The translations under genes were made by a program, and so were the position numbers. Shown here in pieces: positions 10,445 to 17,642 of a stretch of DNA of 64,000 nucleotides. The notes under the pieces are model-generated. The model was given only the letters and a program-made list of their open reading frames with translations, searched no databases and was not told the origin of the DNA. Within the stretch, counting starts at the first letter, position 1. Every line of letters begins with the position of its first letter. Source of the DNA: Marivivens donghaensis (lineage in GTDB: Bacteria > Pseudomonadota > Alphaproteobacteria > Rhodobacterales > Rhodobacteraceae); assembly GCF_011806565.1 (NCBI RefSeq), contig NZ_JAATOP010000005.1, positions 228,200 to 292,199 of the forward strand, given 5' to 3'.

Positions 10445-11580
10445 TTCGCCACCATGCTCCGCGCCGTGATGAGACGCATGATTTCGTTCGTGCCTTCGAG
10501 GATGCGGTGCACGCGCAGATCGCGGACGATCTTTTCGATGCCGTAGTCGGCGAGGTAGCCGTAGCCGCCGTGGAGTTGCAGGCATTCGTCCGCCACGCGG
10601 CTCGACACTTCGGTCACGAACGCCTTGGCCATCGCGCAGAATTTGGTCGCATCATGCGCGCCTTGGTCGAGCTTCCACGCGGCCTGCCGCAGGAACGTGC
10701 GGGCGGCCTGCATTTCGATCTCCATGTCCGCGAGTTTGAATTGCAGCGCTTGGAACTGGTCGAGCGATTGGCCGAAGGCTTTGCGCTCGTGCATGTACTG
10801 GACCGTCGCGTCCAGCGCGGCCTGCGCCCCGCCGAGCGAGCAGGCGGAGATGTTCAGGCGTCCGCCATCGAGCCCCGCCATCGCGTATTTGAAGCCTTGG
10901 CCTTCGTCGCCCAGCAAGTTACCGAGCGGCGCCTTTGCGGCGTCCATCTGCACTTGGCGCGTCGGCTGGGCTTTCCAGCCCATCTTCTTTTCCAGCCCGC
11001 CGAAGGACAGCCCCTCGGTCCCGTCATCGAGCACGATGGCCGAGATGCCGCGCGGGCCGTAATCGCCCGAGCGGGCCATGACGATGTAGGCGTCGGAATA
11101 ACCACCGCCCGAGATAAACGCTTTCGTTCCAGTGAGTTGCCAGCCGTCGTTCACGTTATCAGCGCGGGTTTTCAGCGCCGCCGCGTCCGATCCGCTACCG
11201 GGTTCTGTGAGGCAGTAGGAGAACACGGTCTCCATGCTGATGGCCTTGTCCAGATAGCGCGCCTTGAGGTCGTCCGAGCCATAGGCGTCGATCATGCGGG
11301 CGCACATGTTGTGGATCGACAGGAACGCCGCGACGGACGGGCAAGCCATTGACAGAGCTTCGAAAACCAGCGTCGCATCAAGGCGCGACAGGCCCGTGCC
11401 GCCGGAGTCCTCCGATACATAGATGCCGCCGAAACCCAGCTCGGCAATGGTGGTCCAAAGGTCACGCGGGATGGTGCCGTCGGCTTCCCATTCCTGCGCG
11501 AACGGCGCGATATGTTCCTGCCCGAAGGCATGGGCCATATCGAAAATCGCGGACTGCTCTTCCGACAATGCGAAGTCCAT
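10441..11580 (-). CDS. acyl-CoA dehydrogenase, probably isobutyryl-CoA dehydrogenase
   Basis: A 379-residue FAD-dependent acyl-CoA dehydrogenase. It has the FAD/substrate motif CLTEPGSGSDAAALKT, the DGGRLNISACSLGGAQ segment, the HGGYGYLADYGIEKIVRDLRVHRI region and the terminal RILEGTNEIMR. ATG 11580 is chosen because GGAGGAGG lies just upstream; an earlier in-frame start would add MRLGGGS only. Its position before the hydrolase and mmsB genes and near mmsA points to isobutyryl-CoA as substrate in valine catabolism (inference). Confidence 0.88.
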   Translation of the reverse strand: MDFALSEEQSAIFDMAHAFGQEHIAPFAQEWEADGTIPRDLWTTIAELGFGGIYVSEDSGGTGLSRLDATLVFEALSMACPSVAAFLSIHNMCARMIDAYGSDDLKARYLDKAISMETVFSYCLTEPGSGSDAAALKTRADNVNDGWQLTGTKAFISGGGYSDAYIVMARSGDYGPRGISAIVLDDGTEGLSFGGLEKKMGWKAQPTRQVQMDAAKAPLGNLLGDEGQGFKYAMAGLDGGRLNISACSLGGAQAALDATVQYMHERKAFGQSLDQFQALQFKLADMEIEMQAARTFLRQAAWKLDQGAHDATKFCAMAKAFVTEVSSRVADECLQLHGGYGYLADYGIEKIVRDLRVHRILEGTNEIMRLITARSMVAK

Positions 11581-11692
11581 GCTGCCTCCTCCCAAACGCA
11601 TATGAACACTGGGGTTAGTAGAGTGGCTGCGGGGATGAAGTGCAAGGGGTAAATAAATGATTTCGCTAACATTTCATCCTTAGTACCCAACG

Positions 11693-11722
11693 AAAAAGGC
11701 CGCCCCGAAGGACGGCCTTTCG
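11693..11722 (-). terminator. intrinsic terminator after mmsA
   Basis: Arms AAAGGCCG (11695-11702) and CGGCCTTT (11713-11720) form a perfect 8-bp stem with a 10-base loop. On the minus strand the stem is followed by a T-run, as expected for the end of the leftward mmsA transcript. Confidence 0.75.
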
Positions 11723-11739
11723 CGTGTATTCCGAAGGGC

Positions 11740-13239
11740 TTAGTCGAGCGCTTTGAAGTTGAGCGCAGCGCCTTCCTTGATGCCCGAGAACCAGCGCGCG
11801 GTGACGGTCTTGGTCTTCGTGTAGAAGCGCAGCGCGTCGGGGCCGTACTGGTTGAGGTCACCGAAGGCCGACTTCTTCCAGCCGCCGAAGGTGAAGTAGG
11901 ACAGCGGAACGGGGATCGGGAAGTTGATGCCGACCATGCCCACGTTGACCTTGGCCGCGAAGTCGCGAGCGGTGTCGCCGTCTGCGGTGTAGATCGCGGT
12001 GCCGTTGCCGTACTGGTTCTTCATGATCAGATCGAGCGCTTCCTCGTAGGTGTCCTTGCGAACGGTCGAGAGGACGGGGCCGAAGATCTCTTCTTTGTAG
12101 ATGTCCATCTCTTCGGTGACGTTGTCGAAGAGCGACGGACCGACGAAGAAGCCGTTCTCGTAACCTTGCAGCGAGAATTCGCGGCCGTCGATCACGAGCT
12201 CAGCGCCTTGCTCGACACCCGAGGTGACGAGGCCGTTGATGCGGGCCTTCGACTGCGGGGTGATGACCGGACCGTAGTCCACATCGTTGCCGCCGGTGTA
12301 CGGGCCGACCTTGAGCGCTTCGATACGCGGGACCAGCTTTTCGATCAGGCGGTCAGCGGTTTCCTTGCCGACCGGAACAGCAACCGAAATCGCCATGCAG
12401 CGTTCGCCGGCAGCGCCGAAACCTGCACCGACCAGAGCGTCGGCAGCTTTGTCGAGGTCCGCGTCCGGCATGATGATCATGTGGTTCTTCGCACCGCCGA
12501 AGCACTGGGCGCGCTTACCGTTGGTCGCTGCGCGGCCGTAGATGTACTGGGCGATCGGGGTGGAGCCGACGAAGCCGACGCCTTGGATGGTTTCGTTGTC
12601 GAGGATGCCGTCAACGACTTCCTTGTCACCGTTCACAACCTGAAGGACGCCGTCCGGAAGACCGGCTTCTTTCAGGAGTTCAGCAAGACGCAGCGAGGTC
12701 GACGGGCAACGCTCGGACGGCTTGAGGATCATGGCGTTACCCGAAACGAGCGCAGGGGCCATTTTCCACAGCGGGATCATCGCAGGGAAGTTGAACGGGG
12801 TGATGCCCGCAACAACGCCGAGCGGCTGACGCATGGAATAGAGGTCGATGCCCGGACCGGCGTCGCCCATGAATTCGCCCTTCATCATCGCCGGAGCGCC
12901 CATGCAGACCTCGACGACTTCGAGACCACGCTGAACGTCGCCGCGACCATCGGGGAGGGTCTTGCCGTGTTCTTTGGAAACCAGCTCGGCCAGTTCGTCC
13001 ATGTGCTCGTTGATGAGGTCACCGAACTTCATCATGACGCGTGCGCGGCGCTGCGGGTTGGTGGCAGCCCATGCGACCTGAGCCTTTTCGGCGTCGGCGA
13101 TGGCAGCGTTCAGTTCGTCCTGCGAGGCGAGCGGCACCTGGCCGATGACTTCGCCGGTGGCGGGGTTGTAGACGTCCTGAAAGCGGCCCGAAGTGCCTTT
13201 GACGTGCTGGCCGTTAATCCAGTGGGTAAGTTCGGTCAT
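11740..13239 (-). CDS. mmsA: CoA-acylating methylmalonate-semialdehyde dehydrogenase
   Basis: A 499-residue aldehyde dehydrogenase that converts methylmalonate semialdehyde and CoA to propionyl-CoA, the last step of valine breakdown. Family marks are the N-terminal HWINGQHVKGTSGR, ITPFNFPAMIPLWKMAPAL, FGGAKNHMIIMPDADLD, the catalytic cysteine in GAAGERCMA and IGINFPIPVPLSYFTFGGWKKS. I start at ATG 13239, preceded by GGGAGGATTACC; the open frame runs on to 13341 without support. It is separated from the acyl-CoA dehydrogenase operon by a terminator and faces a LysR gene. Confidence 0.95.
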   Translation of the reverse strand: MTELTHWINGQHVKGTSGRFQDVYNPATGEVIGQVPLASQDELNAAIADAEKAQVAWAATNPQRRARVMMKFGDLINEHMDELAELVSKEHGKTLPDGRGDVQRGLEVVEVCMGAPAMMKGEFMGDAGPGIDLYSMRQPLGVVAGITPFNFPAMIPLWKMAPALVSGNAMILKPSERCPSTSLRLAELLKEAGLPDGVLQVVNGDKEVVDGILDNETIQGVGFVGSTPIAQYIYGRAATNGKRAQCFGGAKNHMIIMPDADLDKAADALVGAGFGAAGERCMAISVAVPVGKETADRLIEKLVPRIEALKVGPYTGGNDVDYGPVITPQSKARINGLVTSGVEQGAELVIDGREFSLQGYENGFFVGPSLFDNVTEEMDIYKEEIFGPVLSTVRKDTYEEALDLIMKNQYGNGTAIYTADGDTARDFAAKVNVGMVGINFPIPVPLSYFTFGGWKKSAFGDLNQYGPDALRFYTKTKTVTARWFSGIKEGAALNFKALD

Positions 13240-13350
13240 GGTAATCCTCCCAGACGTTGAAACCTGATTTGGCCGCACATTAGTCTTGCGTTTTGTTCGG
13301 TGGAATAGAATGTTCATCAAAATGGTTTTGCATTTTTGCAAGGGGTGGGG

Positions 13351-14229
13351 ATGAACTGGGATGACATGCGGGTGTTCCTCGCGGTTGCGCGGGCAGAGAG
13401 CCTTTCTGCCGCCGGGCCACTGGTCAAAATGGACCCTGCCACGGTGTCGCGGCGGATTGCACGGCTGGAGGAAGCGGTCGGCTCGCCGCTGTTCGTGAAA
13501 TCACCGCAAGGCTATGCGCTGACCGATGCGGGCGCGCGGATGCGGGACCATGCGGTGCAGGCGGAGGCCGCGCTGTCGCTGGCGATGGACGAAGGGCAGG
13601 AGGCCGATCAGGGGCTTTCGGGCCAGATCCGCATCGGTGCGCCCGACGGCTGCGCGAACTTCCTGCTGCCCAAGGTCTGCGCTGACATCCAGCGCGATAA
13701 TCCGGGGTTGGAGGTTCAGGTGCTGGCCCTTCCGCGGGTGGTCAACCTGTCCAAACGCGAAGCGGATATGGCGATCACCGTATCGCCGCCCGATGCGGGG
13801 CGTCTGACGGTGCAGCGGGTGACGGATTATCGCCTTCACCTCGCGATGCGCTCGGACATGGCCGCGCCTGACGGGATGGGCGGGCTGAAGGGGCTGCCTG
13901 TGGTCGGTTACATCCCCGATATGATCTTCGATAAGGAGCTCGACTATCTAGGCGATCTTGGCGGGGACGGCGTGCAGCTCGCCTCCAATTCGGTAGCGGT
14001 GCAGATGCAGATGCTCAGGCACGGCGGCGTAGGCTTTGTGCATGATTTCGCGCTGCCTTTTGCCCCCGAATTGCGACGCATTCTCATGGACGAGGTATCG
14101 CTCAAGCGCAGTTTCTATCTGGTCAGACATTCATCGGACCGCACATCGGACCGCCTCAACCGCTTCGCAAAGGCACTTTTAACGGGACTTAAGTTGGAAG
14201 TTGCCCGTCTGGAAGCTCTCGCCGCTTGA
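13351..14229 (+). CDS. LysR-family transcriptional regulator
   Basis: A 292-residue LysR-type regulator. The N-terminal winged helix is visible (WDDMRVFLAVARAESLSAAGPLVKMDPATVSRRIARLEEAVGSPLF), followed by the LysR substrate domain, including GQIRIGAPDGCANFLLPKV. I use ATG 13351, which follows GGGGTGGGG, rather than the TTG at 13336. It is divergent from mmsA with 111 bases between the starts, so it probably controls mmsA and valine use (inference). Confidence 0.88.
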   Translation: MNWDDMRVFLAVARAESLSAAGPLVKMDPATVSRRIARLEEAVGSPLFVKSPQGYALTDAGARMRDHAVQAEAALSLAMDEGQEADQGLSGQIRIGAPDGCANFLLPKVCADIQRDNPGLEVQVLALPRVVNLSKREADMAITVSPPDAGRLTVQRVTDYRLHLAMRSDMAAPDGMGGLKGLPVVGYIPDMIFDKELDYLGDLGGDGVQLASNSVAVQMQMLRHGGVGFVHDFALPFAPELRRILMDEVSLKRSFYLVRHSSDRTSDRLNRFAKALLTGLKLEVARLEALAA

Positions 14230-14285
14230 CAGAAGCGTTTCTAGGGCGCGACGATTAGATGAAGGCAAGTGGAAGGAGGACCATC

Positions 14286-14720
14286 ATGCTGGTTAATAGT
14301 ATCCTGAATTCCAAGGACAAAGCAGGCATCATCTGGCTCGCGGCGGACGAGGTCGTGTCCAAGGCTGCCGAGCTAATGTCCCAAAACCGGATCGGCACCA
14401 TCATCGTATCGAGCAACGGCGAAACCGCTGACGGCATCCTGTCGGAGCGTGATATCGTGCGCGAAATCGGCAAGCGCGGCCCGTCCGTGCTGGAAAGCCC
14501 GATCAGCGAGATCATGACCGCGAATCCGATCACCGCGACGGGCGATAAGTCCGCCGACGAAGTGCTCCAGATCATGACCGACAAACGTTTCCGCCACATG
14601 CCCGTCATGGCAGACGGCAAACTGGTCGGCCTCATCTCCATCGGTGACGTGGTCAAAGCCCGTCTGGCAGAGATCGCAATGGAGCGTGACGCGCTCGAAG
14701 GTATGGTGATGGGTCACTAA
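14286..14720 (+). CDS. tandem CBS-domain protein
   Basis: A 144-residue soluble protein made of two CBS modules (about residues 8-65 and 75-132). Typical segments are DGILSERDIVREI, ISEIMTANPITATGDKSADEVLQIMTDKRFRHMPVM and LVGLISIGDVVKARL. CBS pairs bind adenine nucleotides and act as energy sensors; the partner is unknown. ATG 14286 is preceded by GGAAGGAGGA. It lies upstream of coaD with a 62-base gap. Confidence 0.9.
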   Translation: MLVNSILNSKDKAGIIWLAADEVVSKAAELMSQNRIGTIIVSSNGETADGILSERDIVREIGKRGPSVLESPISEIMTANPITATGDKSADEVLQIMTDKRFRHMPVMADGKLVGLISIGDVVKARLAEIAMERDALEGMVMGH

Positions 14721-14782
14721 CACCCCTTGCATTCCCGTGCGCAATATTGTTGCGTGCGGGCAATGCTGGCAGGGAGGGCCCT

Positions 14783-15274
14783 ATGCGCATCGGATTATAC
14801 CCAGGAACGTTCGACCCGATTACGAACGGACACATCGACATCATTCGCAGGGCTTGCACGCTCGTGGACCGTCTGGTGATCGGTGTTGCAATCAATGGGG
14901 ACAAGGGCCCCTTGTTCAACCTCGAAGAGCGCGTGGACATGATCCGCGCAGAGGTCGCCGATATCGCGGCATCGACCGGCACAGAGATCGTTGCGCATCC
15001 GTTCGAAAACCTGCTGATCGACTGCGCCCGCGATGTGGGTGCGAACGTCATCGTGCGCGGTCTGCGGGCTGTGGCCGACTTCGAATACGAATTCCAGATG
15101 GTCGGCATGAACCGCGCGCTGGACGCCAGCGTGGAGACCGTCTTCCTGATGGCGGACGCGAAAAATCAGGCGATTGCGTCCAAGCTGGTCAAGGAAATCT
15201 GCCGTCTGGGCGGGGACGTGTCGGGCTTTGTGCCCGCTGCGGTGAAGGACGCGCTGGAGGCGCGCCTGCGCTAG
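14783..15274 (+). CDS. coaD: phosphopantetheine adenylyltransferase
   Basis: A 163-residue nucleotidyltransferase making dephospho-CoA from 4'-phosphopantetheine and ATP, the penultimate step of CoA synthesis. It has the TFDPITNGH motif (TxGH-type), the RGLRAVADFEYEFQM segment and a C-terminal KEICRLGGDVSGFVP. ATG 14783 follows AGGGAGGG. The TAG stop overlaps the stop of the convergent marC gene in a shared CTAG. Confidence 0.95.
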   Translation: MRIGLYPGTFDPITNGHIDIIRRACTLVDRLVIGVAINGDKGPLFNLEERVDMIRAEVADIAASTGTEIVAHPFENLLIDCARDVGANVIVRGLRAVADFEYEFQMVGMNRALDASVETVFLMADAKNQAIASKLVKEICRLGGDVSGFVPAAVKDALEARLR

Positions 15275-15903
15275 AGGTTCGCGCCTATCACGCCGAGGCG
15301 GTCCAGCCCCGACAGCATCGCATCGACAGCCACAGCGGCGAGGATCATGCCCATCACGCGGCTGATGATGCTCGCCCCTGCGAGCCCGATGACTTTGTAG
15401 ATCGGGTTGGCCAGCAGCATCATCACCAGCGCGAAACCGAGCACCACGGCCATGATGCCCGCCGTCATCACCTGATGGGCGACGGCGACCCGATCGTTGT
15501 CGGTGAGGATCACCACCGCCAGCATCGCACCCGGTGAGGCGATGGAGGGAATCGCCACGGGGAAAATGGCCCGCTGGCTGTTCGAGGTGATGGCGTTGAT
15601 CTCCGCCTCGGGTTTGGCCTCACCGAAGATCATTTGCAGCGAAAAGAGCAGCAGCACCAGCCCGCCCGCGATCTGGAACGCGCCGAGCGAGAGGCCCAGA
15701 GCCTCCAGAACGATCTGGCCGACGAGGATGAAGAACAAGAGCACTCCAAACGCGGTCGCGATGGCCTTGAAGGCCACCTCGCGCCGCGCGGCAGCACTGA
15801 GGCCCACGGTCACGGCGAGAAACACCGGCAACGTGCCGATTGGGTCGATCACAACCCAGAGTGTAATGAATTCCTGTAGAATTTGTGCTTGCGTCAATAT
15901 CAC
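15271..15903 (-). CDS. MarC family integral membrane protein
   Basis: A ~210-residue protein with six hydrophobic segments matching the MarC/UPF0056 family. Landmarks are FITLWVVIDPIGTLPVFLAVT near the N-terminus, FQIAGGLVLLLFSLQMIFGE, and PVAIPSIASPGAMLAVVIL. The family has no proven transport function. The start is uncertain: GTG 15903 and TTG 15897 both lie close to AAAAGGG; I chose GTG. The stop overlaps the coaD stop. Confidence 0.88.
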   Translation of the reverse strand: MILTQAQILQEFITLWVVIDPIGTLPVFLAVTVGLSAAARREVAFKAIATAFGVLLFFILVGQIVLEALGLSLGAFQIAGGLVLLLFSLQMIFGEAKPEAEINAITSNSQRAIFPVAIPSIASPGAMLAVVILTDNDRVAVAHQVMTAGIMAVVLGFALVMMLLANPIYKVIGLAGASIISRVMGMILAAVAVDAMLSGLDRLGVIGANL

Positions 15904-16061
15904 TGCCCTTTTCTTAAAAGATGCACCTGAAACGCCGGATTTCAACGGGTCAGTGGCCCGTTCGGTGAGGTATTTGCGTACCGATACAATTCATCGGTTT
16001 CGTGCGGCTCAGAGACGTGCAAATTTCCGCTCCGAAGAGATTTGACGAAGGGGAAATCGCG

Positions 16062-16502
16062 ATGACATTGGCAATCCGTCCGCTCCGCGCGGAAGACGAA
16101 GCTGTCTGGCGCAAGCTGTGGAGCGAATATCTGGTGTTCTACGAGAGCGGCGTGACCGAGGAGGTCTATGCGGCTACCTTCAAGCGCCTGATCGACCCCG
16201 CGCGCACCCAGCAGAACGCGCTCGTGGCCGAGCAGGGCGGTGAGGTTATCGGCTTCGTCCATTACATCTACCACGCCCATAACTGGAAAGTGGAAGACGT
16301 CTGCTATCTGCAAGACCTCTACGTCAACGCCGATGTGCGCGGCACAGGCGCGGGCCGCGCGCTGATCGAGGCGGTCTATGCCGCTGCTGACGCCAATGGC
16401 ACGCCGACGGTCTACTGGATGACGCAGGATTTCAACGAGAACGCCCGCAAGCTTTATGACCGGATCGGGCAGCTGACGCCGTTCATCAAGTATAGCCGGT
16501 AA
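16062..16502 (+). CDS. GNAT family N-acetyltransferase
   Basis: A 146-residue acetyltransferase of the GNAT fold. The acetyl-CoA motif A is LYVNADVRGTGAGRALIEAVY, preceded by the strand VCYLQDL. The C-terminal segment NENARKLYDRIG is typical. The substrate is not predictable. I use ATG 16062, preceded by GAAGGGGA, over an upstream in-frame start. The 158-base gap before it includes a perfect 6-bp inverted repeat ACCGAT/ATCGGT (15980-15998) of unknown role. Confidence 0.85.
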   Translation: MTLAIRPLRAEDEAVWRKLWSEYLVFYESGVTEEVYAATFKRLIDPARTQQNALVAEQGGEVIGFVHYIYHAHNWKVEDVCYLQDLYVNADVRGTGAGRALIEAVYAAADANGTPTVYWMTQDFNENARKLYDRIGQLTPFIKYSR

Positions 16503-16506
16503 AGTG

Positions 16507-16568
16507 TGGAGGGGCGCTGCCCCTCTTGGCCTGCGGCCAATTCACCCCGGGATATTTAAGGCACAAAG
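16507..16568 (+). repeat. Rhodobacterales-type intergenic repeat element, copy B
   Basis: Plus-strand order: GGGGCGCTGCCCC palindrome, a short hairpin around TTGGCCTGCGGCCAA, then CCCCGGGATATTT. It matches the minus-strand element at 3781-3838 in order, spacing and end motifs while the middle hairpin differs in sequence but keeps its pairing. It lies between the convergent GNAT and FGE genes. Confidence 0.55.
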
Positions 16569-16584
16569 GTGAGGGGGCGCGGAC

Positions 16585-17556
16585 CTAGAGGTCGGCGGCG
16601 ACCCTGAACCCGCAGTTCGAGGTCGAGCTATCGGGGTCGTTCCGTGTCCGCGAGTGGACGTGGTAGCGGTCGCAATAGCTGACGTGGCACAGGAAAGAGC
16701 CCCCGCGCTGGATGCGGGGGTGGCCTTCGCTGGGGCCTTTGGGATTGCGTTCGGGGAATTTGGCGGGGGCTGCGCGGGGACCGTAGTAGTCCTGCACCCA
16801 TTCCCAGACGTTGCCCGTCATGTTGTACATGCCGTAACCGTTGGGCTGGTATTCAGTCACGGGGCAGGTGCCGATGTAGCCGTCCTCTGCCGTGTTGGTA
16901 TGGGGGAAATCGCCCTGCCATGTGTTCATGGCGTAGCCGCTGGAGGGGACGAGCTGATTGCCCCATGGGAATTTCATATTCTTGAGGCCGCCGCGGGCGG
17001 CGCGTTCCCATTCGGCCTCTGTCGGGAGGCGCATTCCGGCCCAAGTCGCGTAGGCGAGCGCGTCGTACCATGCGAGGTGGGTGGCGGGGTGATCGGCGCG
17101 GTCGTGCCACGAGGTTCCGGGGCCTTCGGGGGCTGCCCAGTACGCGCCATCGACGCGGCGCCACCATTCGAGGCCGACGGGGTGGTTCTGGAATTTGTCA
17201 GGTTCGGCGAGGAGGAGGTGGAAGACGAAGCTCCAGCCTTCGACCTCGGCCACTGTGCGGTAGCCTGTCTGTTGGGCGAAGACCGCGTATTCGGCGTTAG
17301 TGACGGAGGTGGGCGACATCAGGAAAGCGTCCACGTTCACCTTGCGGCGCGGGGCGTCGAGATCGTCGGGGTATGTGGATTTGCGTGCGCCCATCTCGAA
17401 GATACCGCCGGGGATTTTCCTCAGAGGCTCGCGGAGCTTGGTCTGCGTTTCCGCGCTGGCCTTGGGGACCGCAAGCGCGGCGGCGGTGTAGGGATCGGCG
17501 GGGTCGATGACGGAGGCGCGCTTGGCGCCGCAGCAGGCTTTGGCTTCGCTTGTCAT
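16585..17556 (-). CDS. formylglycine-generating enzyme (SUMF1/FGE family)
   Basis: A 323-residue protein of the FGE-sulfatase domain family. FGEs convert a cysteine in sulfatases to formylglycine using oxygen and copper. The domain begins at PGGIFEMGARKSTYPDD, includes RLPTEAEWERAARGG and PWGN, and ends with the active-site segment GGSFLCHVSYCDRYHVHSR. That segment holds both catalytic cysteines (about C290 and C295), so it should be a genuine FGE and not an EgtB-like relative. A CC pair near residue 8 is unusual. ATG 17556 is preceded by GGAGGATGCG. No sulfatase lies in the window. Confidence 0.85.
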   Translation of the reverse strand: MTSEAKACCGAKRASVIDPADPYTAAALAVPKASAETQTKLREPLRKIPGGIFEMGARKSTYPDDLDAPRRKVNVDAFLMSPTSVTNAEYAVFAQQTGYRTVAEVEGWSFVFHLLLAEPDKFQNHPVGLEWWRRVDGAYWAAPEGPGTSWHDRADHPATHLAWYDALAYATWAGMRLPTEAEWERAARGGLKNMKFPWGNQLVPSSGYAMNTWQGDFPHTNTAEDGYIGTCPVTEYQPNGYGMYNMTGNVWEWVQDYYGPRAAPAKFPERNPKGPSEGHPRIQRGGSFLCHVSYCDRYHVHSRTRNDPDSSTSNCGFRVAADL

Positions 17557-17642
17557 CGCATCCTCCGGTCTGATCGGGCCGGAGGGGCAGCCCTCCGCGT
17601 TGGAAGGCTGCCGTAGCATGGATCGGGCGTTGCTGCCAGACG

